From: Cunninghamella blakesleeana
Taxonomy: Eukaryota; Mucoromycota; Mucoromycetes; Mucorales; Cunninghamellaceae
Length of the DNA stretch: 64,000 bases
Assembly: GCA_017871115.1 (NCBI GenBank)
Contig: JAFCIZ010000005.1
Location: 2,030,501 to 2,094,500, forward strand
Direction of reading: 5' to 3'
Made by a program: the position numbers and the translations under genes. A model generated the notes under the pieces. The model saw only the letters and a program-made list of their open reading frames with translations. It did no database searches and was not told where the DNA came from. Below, one piece after another: positions 38,598 through 53,739 of the stretch. Numbering within the stretch: position 1 is the first letter of the stretch; each line of letters opens with the position of its first letter.

Positions 38598-40854
38598 ATG
38601 GATTTTTTAAAAGCAAACAAAAATCAATCATTGACCCTTTTGGCTGTTACTTCCACAGCCCTTGCAGCTTATTATTTATTCAGGTCGAATAAAGATAACA
38701 CTGAGGCATTATACGATAAAATTCCTGTACCAAAGTCAAAAGTTCCTTATTTTGGTTAGTATAATAAGTATAATGATGTTATTATTAGTAATAGTATTAA
38801 TCGTATGGTTTTTTTTTTCTTTTTCTTTTGATTTTTCATTTGAATAGGACATATATTTTCTCTTGGTGAACTACCTGGAAGAACTATTGCAAAATGGCAT
38901 AGAGAATATGGTAATATATATTTACAATTCTATCTTTTTTATTACTATTTTCAACACCATCTTTGTTATTATTATAATTATGAATATTGATCCAAGTATA
39001 TTTAAAATATACAACTATATTTTAGGTCCAATAATAAACTTAAAAATGGGTGTTCAAAACTATATAATTATTTCTGACCCGGAATTGGCTCATGAATTGC
39101 TCGTAACTCATGGTGTAGAAACATCTGATCGTCCTGAAAATACTTATCTTAATATCTATGCTCTTGGTGGGAAGTTAGTATTAAAAATAAATAAATAAAT
39201 AAACAACAAATATAAAAAAAAAATCATGTGTAAAACAGTAGATAAATATATATATATACTTTTATTCTTACTTTATTTTTTGTACAATAGAGGAGTTGCC
39301 TTTGCCAATGCTAATAATAAATGGAAGAAAATAAGAACTGCTGCGTTAGAAATTCTTTCACCACGAAAAGTAGATGAGTTTCTTGAACTGATTACTTTTG
39401 AAGCTGATAATCTAGTCCAACAATTATTATGCGAAACAAAAAAAGCTGGCCAAATAAACCCAATCCAATTTATACAAACAGCTACATTGAATGTAATTTT
39501 ACAAACTACTTTTGCCAACCGTGTTACTTCAAATCAAGATCCTTTGTATAAAGAAATTCTCTATAATTTTGAATATCATATGAAATTTTCAAGTTTTCAA
39601 TCCGATGTATCTGCTTATTTTCCTATTTTGTTATTTTTGGATGTCATTTTTCGAAAGGAACGTAACATGAAACATTTTGTTAAAAATTCTTTTCATCCTC
39701 TTATAAAAAAATTATCCAAGGAAGCTTTGGAAAATAATAAGGATTGTTTTTATACAAGACTTTTGAAAATGAAGGAGAAATATGGATTAGATGATGAAGA
39801 TGTTTTTGTAGCTTCATGTAAGTGATATTATAATAAGTAGTATATAGTAAAAAAAAAAAAAAAAAGCTATCAGTTTTAATTTTTTTATTGATTTTATTAT
39901 TTTATTTCATTTCATTTTATTTTATTAGCCGATCTTATACTTGGGGGTAAACTATAATATACGATTATATATATATTTAAAAAATATTTATAACTAAATA
40001 TAAATATTAATCGTAACATTATTATTATTTTTGTAGGTGGAGACACTTCTTCTGTAGTTTTAACTTGGACTTGTGCTATCTTATCAAACTACCCTGATAT
40101 TCAAAAGAAAATTATAAAAGAAATTGATAATTATGTTACTCAGCATGGTCAGCTACCTACTTTTAAAGATCGAGATCAATTCCAATATCTAATCACAGTT
40201 ATAAAAGAAGTCATGCGTTTTCGACCTGTCACTCCATTGGGAGTCCCTCACTCAAATAAAAAAGATGGTAAACAGTTTTATCTGATCCAAATTATTAATT
40301 AAATATATAACTTCTATTTTTTATTTTATATATAGTCGTCTTACGCAACTATCTTATTCCAAAAGGCTCTGTTTTGGCTACATCTATGGACGCCATACAC
40401 AAGAATCCAGATGTTTATGATGATCCTGAAACTTTTAATCCAGATCGTTTTGTCAATAAAACCAATTCTATATATTCATCTGCTAATGGAAATATTAATG
40501 ATCGTGATCAATATAACTTTGGATGGGGTAGAAGAATATGTCCGGCTATGTATTTGGTAAGTTTATATAAATAATAATAAAAAAGGTATTTTAGGTTGAT
40601 GATGGCGGTGGATTATTAAGCTCATATTAAAACTATTATTTTACTTTTAATAATTATTATTAATTTAATAACAGGCCGAGTCTGAAATGTTTTATATACT
40701 CACTCGACTTTTTTCTCGTTGTACTATCGAACTACCTTTGGATAAAAATGGAAATAAAATACCTGTTGATATTGAGAGTGCAAAAGATGGAATTGTGATT
40801 CACCCATTGCCTTTTGAAGTTAGATTTATACAAAGAAATGATTCACTTGTATAA
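38598..40854 (+). CDS. Cytochrome P450 monooxygenase
   Basis: Eight exons (38598-38754, 38848-38910, 39026-39173, 39291-39817, 39929-39946, 40037-40267, 40336-40556, 40675-40854) give 514 residues. An N-terminal membrane anchor (SLTLLAVTSTALAAYYLF) implies the ER membrane. P450 landmarks: I-helix GGDTSSVVLTW, K-helix E-V-M-R (Glu362/Arg365), FNPDRF and heme loop FGWGRRICPAMYL with Cys450 as the iron ligand. Exon 5 is only 18 bases (reading SDLILGG with its split codons) and falls just before the I-helix oxygen-binding segment; joining exons 4 and 6 without it would break the frame. Substrate unknown. Neighbours give no biosynthetic cluster. Confidence 0.93.
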
Positions 40855-41533
40855 ATCAAAGGTGGTATTAATAACTTTTTATGATTACTGTTATTAATTT
40901 ATTATATATTTATTTATTTATCATTAAGTATTGCAAATAATTATTAAAAAAAACTATTATTATATGAGTATTATTTTTATTTTTATGTTAATAAAAACAA
41001 AAAAATTTGAATATGGATTTCATAAAATATTTATTAAATATTAACCGCATGTATTATATTATTTTAAAAGTAACATGCAAAGAAAAAAAGTAATCAGACT
41101 ATCAACTGAATTATACTAGTTAAATTATATTTAACTTCTTTAAATCTAATCTGAAGAGTGATAGGAAAAAAAAAATGAACTGATTATATGCTTAAATAAA
41201 AGTGATTAAAAAAAGATTATTGATTAAACTTGATTACTATCGCTATTTTTTATTCTGGAGGATATTGCTACGCGCACACTATTAAAAAATAGCTCGAATA
41301 ATAAAATAAACTAACATTGATTTTTTATTTTTTATTTTTTATTTTTTTTTTTTATCTTCTTAGCTATTGTATATTCAGTATAGCCTTAAAAACTAGTTTG
41401 TTGTTCACTTTTCATTAACTAATTAAAAGTACTTCAATTAGAAAAAATGATATTAGCGGAGTTATTTTCAAAAGTATAAAACCTAGGCAGTTCGAATTCT
41501 TTTTTTTTTTTTTTGCACTTTATTAATATACCA
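40855..41533. other. Spacer between P450 and VPS37, no gene seen
   Basis: AT-rich P450 3' flank and VPS37 promoter, with a poly-T run at about 41501-41514 just before the VPS37 start. Confidence 0.6.
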
Positions 41534-43189
41534 ATGGCACATGACTTGTAAGTGTTTATTATAAATGATATTTTTACTTTATTTCAAGTAGATATTATAT
41601 TTTGAAAACTCTTTTATATAAAAAAATTACCAACAAAAGATGAAATTAATACTATGTTAAAGAAAAAAAAAAAAAGGATTGAATGATTATAATAATAATA
41701 GTAATAATAATAATAATATTCTTTCTATTATTATTATATCTCATTTTGTTTTTAATAGAAAGCAACAACAAATAGCCTCTTTATTCGCACATAATGAATC
41801 CGTTAATGTAATTATAGAAGGACAACAATATGAAATCACCATCACAACAACTGGGGAAAATCAAAATGAAGATACAATAGATTTATTAGTCAACTTACCT
41901 GAAGGATTTCCAGAAGAAGCACCTGTTATCACTATATCACCTATTGGTATGAGACATCCTTGGATAGATTCCGATGTTGTTGTCAATGAACCTTTAAATA
42001 ATTGGAACTTTCAAAGTAGCCTTGGTATGTTAGTACATGATATATGTGATGAATTTAATAAACGACCTCCTGCCAAGAAAACTGCAAGTACTGAAAAAAG
42101 GTAAAAAAAAAAAAATGAAAAGTAAGAGGAAGAAATAAAAATAATTGGAAAGTAAAAGAAAAAAAGAAACAATAGAATACATTCATTCTACCATACATCA
42201 ATATATTAATAGTATTATTTGATTTGGTTTGTTTTATTTTTTTAAATACACATAAATATTTAGCTATAGCAATCGCCCTCCACCACCGATACCAACCTCA
42301 AACATATCCTTATCAGCACAGCTTAATAATAATCCTGAATATACAGCTATATTAAATAAAACGTAATAAAAAATATAATAATATGGATCAATGATTATTG
42401 CACAAAAAAAATGGAGAAGTGAAATAGATAAGATTATCATTATTGATATACGCTTTTTTTAATACATAATATAGACCAGCAGAAATAGAAGAATTATTAT
42501 CTAATGAAGTTGCATTTGATATTTTTTTTAATTCTCTTGATCGGATTAAAAATATGAAAATTGTACAAGAAGAACTTATGAATGGGAATGAAAATTTAGC
42601 ACGTAAGAACACCTGATTTTTTATAATTTAATACAAGATGAAAAAAAAAAAAAGTAATTTATATTAATTTTATATGTCTGTTTTTTTTTATTATTTCTTA
42701 TTTTTTTCTAAGACAAAAATCTAAGTCAAGAGGATGTATTAACCAAACTCCAAGCTGAAGTAAAAGATTTAAATGTACAATATCAACAACAAAAAGAATT
42801 ATCTAAAGAAAAAGAAAGACAGCAACAGGAAGCTTTTAAAGTAAGAATATGAAAAAAAAAATATGTATATAATAAAATAGAGATATAAATATATATTCTA
42901 AAGAGTAAAGAGAAAAAAGTACTGATTGTACATATTTTTATATACATTTATATATGTGTTGATATTTAAAAAAAAATAGAGATTCTCTTCCTCAACAATA
43001 TTAACTAGATTAAAAGCTGGTGTAATGGAATCAGATGATTTATCAGAATCCGTAGCACAAAGTTTTTTGGAAGGTAATTTGGATCACGATAGTTTTGTTA
43101 AACAGTTTAGAGAATTTCGTAAAGTATATCATTTGCGTGCAAGTAAATTAGAAAGAATTCAAAAAGACAGTTCAATTTTTCCTTGTTAA
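41534..43189 (+). CDS. VPS37: VPS37, ESCRT-I subunit with N-terminal UEV-like domain (VPS37A type)
   Basis: Six exons (41534-41547, 41759-42100, 42264-42362, 42475-42602, 42713-42840, 42980-43189) give 306 residues. Exon 1 is 14 bases and supplies MAHDL; it is the only in-frame ATG with a good donor upstream of exon 2. Residues about 1-115 form a UEV-like domain (YEITITTTGENQNEDTIDLL, then VNLPEGFPEEAPVITISPIG, then LGMLVHDICDEFNKRPP). It lacks an obvious catalytic Cys, as in VPS37A and Tsg101. A Pro-rich linker (NRPPPPIPTSN) follows, then the Mod(r) domain (AEIEELLSNEVAFDIFFNSL; LEGNLDHDSFVKQFREFRKV), which builds the ESCRT-I stalk. Function: sorting of ubiquitinated cargo into multivesicular bodies. 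The family call is firm. Start exon is the least certain part. Confidence 0.88.
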
Positions 43190-43448
43190 ATTAATATATT
43201 TATAATTTTTTTAATAAAAAAACAATAAAAAAAAAAAATATAATAAAAAAATATCATTATAAAAAAATCGAGATAACAATAATAGTTATCTGAGTTTTTT
43301 TTTTGCTCATTTTTATTTCCTACATTTTTTTTTTTTCCTATTTCGTTTAATTCTCTTTCGTTTTCCTTTTTTTCCTTTTTCCTTTTTTCTTCTTCTTTTT
43401 TTTTTTTTTTGATAATGTATATTTTTCCAAATTCACTAATATATATTT
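43190..43448. promoter_or_regulatory. ATG11 upstream region with long polypyrimidine tract
   Basis: On the coding strand 43351-43410 is almost pure C/T and ends about 40 bases before the ATG11 start. A-rich VPS37 3' flank precedes it. Confidence 0.5.
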
Positions 43449-46400
43449 ATGTCTATGAAAGTTATATTTGCTGAATCAGGGCGTGAAATTACAATTGATA
43501 ACGAAGAGTAATAAAAAAAATAGAAAATATATAGATACAATTAGAATTAAAAACTGTTTCTAATTGATATTTTTTTTTTCTTTTTCTCTTCATTTTCTTT
43601 TTTTCTATACATGTATATGTATATATATGTAGTTGTCCTAATTTACCTTCATTAAAAAAATATTTAGAAACAATAACAAATATAAATTATGACCAGCAAA
43701 TTATTTTATTACCATCGGGAATACAAGTAAAAGATAAAAATTATATACCCAATCTTAACTCGGATAACAACAACACTAATACCACCAATATATACATCTT
43801 ATTCAACCGTCAACATCTGGAATTTGGTCCTGATTTGATAAACAATGATTCTTTAGAGCGTTTAGTAAATAAAGGGCTACCTGTCATTGACAATGAAGAT
43901 GATGATAATAAAAAACTGAAAGATATTTTTAACTCATGCCTTTCTCTTGATAACGATATAAGGGAACAAAAAGGTCGGTCCAATATCTCTCAATTTACAG
44001 AATTATATAAATTAATGTCTCATAATATCCATTATATTTGTAATGTAAGTAATTGATTATTATTTTTTAAAAATAAATACACAAGTAAACTGATTTCTCA
44101 ATATGAAACACGTTTCAAAATAATACAATTAATGTTGGTTTAATATCTTTATTTTATTTATTTTATTCAAATAGTTGATTACAGATCTTGCTAATAAGAA
44201 CGGAGATATATCAATTAGCATTATCAATGAACTCAAGTCTCAATCTATAGCTTTAAATGCGGCATTATTAAACCTTGAAAATCATATCAAGTAAATGACT
44301 TTTTTTTAGTATAAAAAATCATATGATGTATAAATACCTTGTGTATTATTTACTAATTAATATAACCTTTTTTTTTATTATTATTATCATTTTAAAAAAA
44401 AATTAGGACAACTTATGATTCACAGAATAAATTTGAACGAATTGCAAAACGCGAACTAATGAAAACCACACAAATATTATTAGCTATTCAAAAAGATATC
44501 ACATTCATGCAAAATCTTCGCCTGCATCCAAGAATTCAAACCCAGCTAGACGAACAACGTCTACAGCAATCACCATCACTATCGTCATCATCCCATTCAA
44601 ATGATCATTTTTCAATAACGGTATTTATAGAAATTAAAGTTAAATTGGAAAAGGAATATGATCGATTAGAAAAAAAAGTAAAAAAACAATCCCATAAAAT
44701 GGATGATATTCGACAACAAGCTAATCATATTAACATTCAACGATCTGGATCAGAAGTTGTTTTAACAAAGGTCATGGATTTAAATCAAGAGATTCAAATA
44801 GCATTTGATAAAATTCAATATGATTTAAAACCAAGGTTAGAAGAATATTGGGATTTTAATACGGATTTGGATAGAATGAATGATATATTACTTGATTATT
44901 CAGATGATAATAGTATAGATGATAGTACTAATACAAACAACTCGATAGAAAAGAACTCGACTGATTATCATCACTCGCATGATATAAATAGTAGCTTAAA
45001 TAGATATAATGGTAATAAAAATTACCATCATGATAAGAACGTGGAAGCTCATCCTAACTCACCTACAATGAATAACAAATCCAATAGTTATAATAATAAC
45101 ACCATTACGAAACTATCAAATAAGCAACAACTACAACACTTGTTTTCATTGCTAACATCTATAAAAACATTTTTAATCATCATGATCGAAGAAAAAAAAG
45201 ATACAATGATTAATTTTTTTCGATGTTTACAAAAAGTCAGCTCTTTGGAAGAATCTATCGCTAGTTTATTACTATCCATACGAAATCTTGGGAAAGATCT
45301 TAAAAAATTAAATCACCAAACAAATCGCCTCCACTACTTATCAAAAAACGTTATTAAAAGTTATGTAAGTTATTATTAATGTTTAAAAGATAAAAATAAG
45401 GTACATCATTATAATTATTGTATAGTACTTATTTTATTCTATTAACTTTTCATTACTATCCCTATTGTATTTAATATTTAGGGAATCATGCTTATTGAAA
45501 TTTGGAGAAGGGATCAATATTATCAGGTTATAAAACTATAAAAATAAAATTATAAATGTATACAAAAATAAGCTATGTACTAATTATTATTATGTTTCTT
45601 TCTTATGTTTTGTGTTTTTTATGTGGTAAAATAAAAAAAATAGATCATTACAAAAAATGCCGAACTGCTTAACAATCTTTTTACGTCATTTACCTTAACA
45701 GAAAAACAATATCGTGATATTTTTCAAAATAAATTATATATGGTGGATGGAATTGATATATCCTATTTAAATAATGAAATTAATAATGAAATCTGTCTTA
45801 TTCCGTTTATATTAGAGGGTAATGATATAGTTACAAAATAAGGATAAAAACATTTATAAAATAATAAGAATAAGTATAATAATAACAATAATAATAATAA
45901 GAATAGTATATAGTGAAGGGGGTAATACTGAGCACCTTTTTTTTTTTTTACCAATATATATAGAATTTAATAAAGATAAATTATCGTCAGTAACCACATT
46001 GGAAATATCAATATCTTCAGATCAATATAATATTTTAAAACAAAGAAATTTACTATGTAAACTGGATATTCTAGGTAAATAGTATATACATATATATATG
46101 CATGTATGTTTATAGATGTAGATATTGACATATACCAAAGACTAATATATTTATATCATTTCTATATTAGAATATATATCAATGATAGATTCATACTATA
46201 CTTTTCAAGGAAAACAAGATGATATTATTATAGATATGGTGCAAACATTGAATTCAATATTAAATAATGAACTAAAGAGATTGACACAAGGACTAATTAA
46301 ATTAGGTAAATAGTAATAAAATTATAATAATAACAAGATAATATAACAAAATTATTGATCTTGTTATTATTTTATTTTAACGTATAAAAATGTATTTTTT

Positions 46401-48321
46401 TTAGGACTACCAAATAATAAATCAAAAAAGGTATGTATATTTTGAATAATAATCTTTTTTAATTTTAAGGAGGTCGGCTGGTTGGTTAAGTTCTTGATAT
46501 AAAAGCTTTTCGATATTATCTAAAGAGGGAAATCATAACAAATATCATGTGCCTTGATCGAACATAACATAAATATTTTTATTTTATTTTATTTAGAAAA
46601 TACCTAATACAATACCTTTTTCTTCTCCTTCTACACCTTTATCATCAACTCAAAATTCACCTCCACTAATGCAAGTCCAACCTTCTTTTTCAATGCCTTT
46701 TATATCCCAAACAAATCATAATTGGAGTTCACCTTCAAATGTACGTAAATAGTAATAAATAAGAATTAATTTTATTGAATTAATTTATTTACTTGTTATA
46801 TCTAGGATTATGCTGAAAATCAAGACCTAAAATTAAAAGTTCAAAAGCTGGAAGAGCAAATGAAACAAGACCGTCAATTATATGAACAACAGAGAATGTT
46901 TGTAAGTATAAGATATTTTTTCATTTTATTTTACTTGGGTATATATTTCCTATTAACTGATTATATATATATGTATATTTTATGTACAGTTACTTGAAGA
47001 AATTAAAGTTAAGGATAAACAGATTTTAGAAAATGAGCAACAATGGCTATCTAAGGTAAAAAATAAAATAAAACAAAAATAAAAACATTTCCAAATAAGG
47101 TAATAGGTACTCCAAAAAAAAAAAAACTAAAGAAATATATATACTTATAATATTTAGGTGAAAGAATTAGAAGAACAGCTTGACAAAGAAAAGTATGAAC
47201 ATGAAAATGATATATTAGAATGGAAAAACCGATATGAAAAGGCGTTAGATATTGAACAACAAAAACATTATAGAAGACTATCAGATTTCCATGAACGTTT
47301 GGATGCAAAGAATTTAGAATACGCTAAATTGGAACGACGTCTTTCACAGAGTCTGCCATCTTTACCACCAACTTCGTCTTCCTCATTATTAGATCAAATG
47401 GAAACAATACATCATGGATCAAAAGAACCTATTTTATCACCCTCTTCCACTTTAATAAATCACCGCCATCAGTATCATGAAGAAGAAAATAAAATCATTC
47501 ATCCTATGGCCATTCATTTAGCTATCAAATCCAGAGAATTATTATTTAAAGAACAAACCTTTGCCCAAGAAATTCAAGACTTGATTTTCCATCATCAAGC
47601 TTTGGTTGATAATATGAAAACAGATCATGAAGAAACTATACTTGTTTTAAAAGAATATCATGAACAGGAAAAAAAACAAATTCAAATGGAATCGGAAACT
47701 TATATACAAACCTTACGTGACCAACTGCTTAAAGAGCAAGATAATAAGATACAACAGTTGAATAATGCATGGGAACAACGAATTATCCAGATAAAACAAG
47801 AAAAGGAAGAAGAAGAAGTAGAAAGCGCTCTACTTGTTGAAAAATTAAATTTAGAAAAAGAAAAAAGAAAAGAATATGACCAATTAAATAAGCAATTAGC
47901 TTGGTCTAGAGCTGAACTGAATATGGTATGTGGAAATAAAAAATAAAAAAAAATAAAAAATACGTATAAAAATTATTTAAACTAATGTTATAAATTTGTA
48001 AAATATAATAAATAGATATTAAAGGAACAAGAGTATGCAATACAGTTAGCAAAACGATTAATTTATACTATGGATGATACTTTTGATATAAATGATATGA
48101 ATTTTACATTACAGACTCTTTTAGAAAAAATCATTCGAATGGTGTCTAAGTTTGAAACAAACAAATATATTGAAAATCAGGTAACAAAAAAAAAAAAAAA
48201 ACTATTAAATAGAATGTTTTATCGAAAATCATAAATGTTAATAATGTATATATTACTCATTATATTATAGTCAAAAGCATCCTTTCATTTAGAAAGTATA
48301 ATGATGCCTTTTTTTATGTAA
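43449..48321 (+). CDS. ATG11: ATG11-like autophagy scaffold, apparently lacking the C-terminal claw domain
   Basis: Fifteen exons (43449-43507, 43633-44044, 44175-44290, 44407-45364, 45482-45526, 45644-45818, 45964-46074, 46171-46305, 46405-46430, 46597-46740, 46806-46901, 46990-47055, 47158-47925, 48016-48180, 48271-48321) close in phase to 1108 residues. The N-terminus (MKVIFAESGREITIDNEDCP to QIILLPSGIQVKDKN) is the ubiquitin-like fold of Atg11/FIP200. An Atg17-like helical region follows, then a Ser/Pro-rich linker (46597-46740) and a long coiled coil (about residues 690-1040). Atg11 scaffolds the Atg1 kinase for selective autophagy. The last exon reads 16 residues to a TAA. I find none of the conserved C-terminal Atg11/claw domain before tef1. 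The start could be either of two in-frame ATGs six bases apart. The exact 3' exon is less certain. Confidence 0.8.
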
Positions 48322-48332
48322 GTTAATTATTA

Positions 48333-48376
<44 letters not shown>

Positions 48377-48940
48377 TATTTATTACTATTTATATACAAA
48401 TATCTACCTATTTGTTATTATACAAGTACGCACGTAATTATTTATTTATACAATATTACTGTTATCACTCTAATTATTTATTACTACTTCTATTATTTTT
48501 TATTATGTATATTATAATATTTTATTACCCATTATTTTTTATTTGTAAATAAATTTATAGTTATCCTTTTTTCTATTATTTCTTTTTTTAATATATACTG
48601 AAAAAAAATCATGCAAATAGATTTTGAAGACCCGGATTAAAAAAAAAAGAACCAACATAGCTAATAATTAACAATGATTGGATGGCGGATATGAAATTTA
48701 AAGTGGCTTTTGTTCTGAATTTCAAAAAAAGAATAGTTTTGGATCTATTTTGAAAAAAAAAAATATAATTAGAAAAAAATTTTTTTCTTTCTCTTTTTTT
48801 TTTTCTTTCTTTTTCTTTTTCAACTTTATATTTTTTTATAAATAAACAGGTAAATTATAACTATTAATCTACTTATAATTTTACTAAAAGATGGAATAAT
48901 ATATTAATGTTTTCTTCTTTCTCTTTATTATTATTTAGCC
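48322..48940. promoter_or_regulatory. Spacer and tef1 promoter
   Basis: An (ATT)n run at 48328-48376 and other AT-rich sequence are followed by a polypyrimidine tract (48780-48821) and the tef1 5' UTR with its intron (listed separately). No further ATG11 coding exon was found. Confidence 0.6.
48850..48938 (+). other. Intron in the tef1 5' UTR
   Basis: The sequence AACAG is followed by GTAAAT at 48850, and TTATTTAG ends two bases before the ATG at 48941. No start codon lies in the leader exon. An intron just upstream of the start codon is common in fungal tef1 genes. Confidence 0.65.
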
Positions 48941-50723
<1,783 letters not shown>

Positions 50724-50984
50724 ATGATTTAATCCATCATTTTTTTCTTTCCTTTTTATCTTTTTACCATTATCATTCTATAATTATTATTATTTTTTTA
50801 CGCACATCCACACCTTATTTTTTTATATATTTCAACAAAATACTTTTGACCATATTGTAATTAGTTTATAAAAAAAATGTTTACATATATTTTATTATAA
50901 TAAAAAAAAATTAAAGTGTTTTTTTAAACACTTTTTCTTTTGTTTCAATTAAAAAAAGATTCGCATTTTATATAAAAATGGGTA

Positions 50985-51017
<33 letters not shown>

Positions 51018-51394
51018 CCATTTTATTCATTTTATTCATTTTTCTTTACGAAATATATATATAAATAATAAATAGAAATAATTAAGTGAAAAAAAAAAAA
51101 AGGAAAGGAAAGGAAAACTAGAGAGAGTGAATGAGCAAGTTAATAATTAAATATAGAAAAAGTATAATAATAAAAAACTAACACAATAATTAAGTGACTA
51201 AATATAAAATCTATAAAGTATTAACTGTATAAACAAACAATAAAAATAAATAAACAGGAAGAAGAGGATTAAGATGTAGAGGAAATGTATAGTATAATAA
51301 ACAGTAACAAAAAGGAAAAGAATGGAAAGAAAGAAAAAAATAATAAGAAGAGAAAATAAATGAATCAAGTGGTAATCCTTCTCCTCTTATATAT
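50724..51394. other. Spacer between tef1 and SHO1 (convergent)
   Basis: AT-rich 3' flanks of two convergent genes, with an (AT)n run at about 50993-51016. No gene seen. Confidence 0.6.
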
Positions 51395-52740
51395 TTAAGA
51401 AGTAAACTATTTAAACATTTTTTTTTAAAAAAAAAAAAAATATTATTAGTGATGGTTATATTATATTGATATATGTATTCTTTATGCATTTAATTCATAT
51501 CATTATTTATTTATTTATTTGAATACTTACATAATTAGAAGGTACTATTCCTATTACACCATCTTGTTTTCTTGCCTGCCACCAATTACCTTGTCTATCA
51601 AGAATTTCTAATACTTCATCTTTATGAAAAGATAATTCATTTGGATCTTCTGGATTAGCCGTATCTAATAAAACGAATAAAAATAAATTGAATAAATAAA
51701 GTAAAAATAAAGAATGAATAGAGTATTATTATATTACATGGATGAAGAGCAATAGCGCTATTTTCAGAGTTCATTAATGGTAAAGTTGAATACATTTGTT
51801 GATTTTGAAGATTATTAGCTTGTTGTTGTTGTGGATGTAGCTGTTGAGATAAAGGTACTGGTTGTTGAATCATACTACTATGAGCAGAGGAATCAGTGGT
51901 TGGAGCCATGGAGTAATTGGATGGAATAGATAACGGCATACTTGCTTCTTTATCATTATATTTTAAATTCATAGGTGTAGCTGATGTAAATCCATAAATC
52001 ATACCATAAATCCAAGAATCTTGAGTACTTCCAAAAATAATAATCCAAAAGAACTAGGAAAGTAAATATATAAATCCATTAATAAATGAATGAGTTGCAT
52101 GATTTTATATATATATATTTACCTCCATAATAGTAAGTATAATACCGCCAGCAGCTGAAGCTTTTGCACCAGTTGAGTCATGGTGTAATTGATTATCAAT
52201 TAATTGAGTGGTTAAAATAATAGCAATGGCTAAACCCATTAAAACCTATAAGGTAAATAAACAGTAAAATAAATTGAGCTTTCTATATGTCAAAATATAA
52301 CCATATATAGTAATCAACTTTTATTACCACTAATCGGTATTCAGTAAAAGTAGATTGCCTTAGAATATAAAATAAATTGATCAAGACGCCTAATTGATAT
52401 AACGATGTCCATCCAATAATACCTTTAAATCCTGATAAACATATGCCAATAAATAATATTAACCAACTAATCTATAAAGGTTATAACAATAAAGTTTTTT
52501 TTAATAAGGAGAGAGAAAATAAAAATAAAAAAACAAAAAAAAAGATTAGACTATTTGATAAATATACACATTTATATATATACGTATATATTAGGAGAGA
52601 CGGTTTTTTTTAAGGGGGGAGTAAGAGTAAAATACGTAGTCAAATAATAATATCATTTTTTTTGTAATACTGACAGCAGCAATAATAGCAGAACTAAATA
52701 CAATTGGATTTCCTGTAACGTGTGTAATATTATATGTCAT
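51395..52740 (-). CDS. SHO1: SHO1-type osmosensor, four membrane segments plus SH3 domain
   Basis: Six exons, complement of 52675-52740, 52328-52471, 52123-52245, 51738-52053, 51531-51664 and 51395-51406; phases close to 264 residues. The first part is four hydrophobic segments ([68 protein letters not shown]). A Ser/Gln/Pro-rich cytoplasmic linker follows, then a C-terminal SH3 domain ([40 protein letters not shown]). The final exon is 12 bases and adds FTS and the stop. Sho1 is a plasma-membrane sensor feeding the HOG MAP-kinase path; its SH3 binds Pbs2. Exon 1's GTCAGT donor is slightly off consensus. Confidence 0.9.
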
Positions 52741-53661
52741 GATTGATTGTTTTGGAAATTAATAATAGAGTAATAATAAATAAAATGAAAGGAATGGATA
52801 ATACTAGGTAACTGAATGAATGGAAAGGGAAAATACGAATATATATATAGATATATATAAGTATATATATCTATATATCTATAAAAGAAAGAATTAAGTA
52901 TAAAAAGAGAAAAAAAATATAAAGAAAAGGAAAAGAAAACAAAGAAAATGTAAAAAGTAACTGTTTTTTATAAAAAAAAAAAAAAAAGGTAGGAGGTATA
53001 TATATATACATAATAATAATAATAAATTTATAATTATTTATTCATCCAACTCCTTTTCAGTGTTACCGATTCATTCTCCTTAAAAAGAAAATAATATATA
53101 AATTATTAACAAACTGATATCTATTTACTTAAGCTTACATATATATATATATATACATATATACATATATACACATATACATTTATACATATATACATAT
53201 ATACATAAATACATATATATATGTTTATATATTTATATACATATATATGTTTTTTATTTTTTAATATAAAAACAAAGTATTACCTTATTATTGTTATTAA
53301 TAATAATAATGATATAGAAATTTATATATATTATAATCAAATAATAGATAAATAAAAATAATAGCAATAATAATGATAATCATTATTTTAATTATTTCAT
53401 GTATCTCTCTTTTTTTTTTTTTAATATCACTTTTTAATTTGAGTTGATGATCACCCTCCAGCATATAGAAATTAATTTAGCCAATTGGGAACTTAGAGAA
53501 AAATAATTGTTAGATTAAAACCCCGTCTAAAAAAATTTAAACGTGTTTTCTTTTTTTTTTTTCGTGTCCCTTTTTTCCTTATCCAACTTTTTTTTTTTTA
53601 ATATTATTATTATAATTATAAGCTTATTGTTTATTTTTTATTTATTATTTATGCATCTTTC
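52741..53661. promoter_or_regulatory. Divergent region between SHO1 and CDT2
   Basis: Purine-rich plus-strand sequence at 52902-52946 (SHO1 side) and pyrimidine-rich sequence at 53545-53599 (CDT2 side) flank AT-rich microsatellite sequence (about 53130-53240). Confidence 0.5.
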
Positions 53662-53704
53662 ATGCTTCCTACAATAGAAAATAATAATAATACAACAATA
53701 TTTG

Positions 53705-53739
<35 letters not shown>

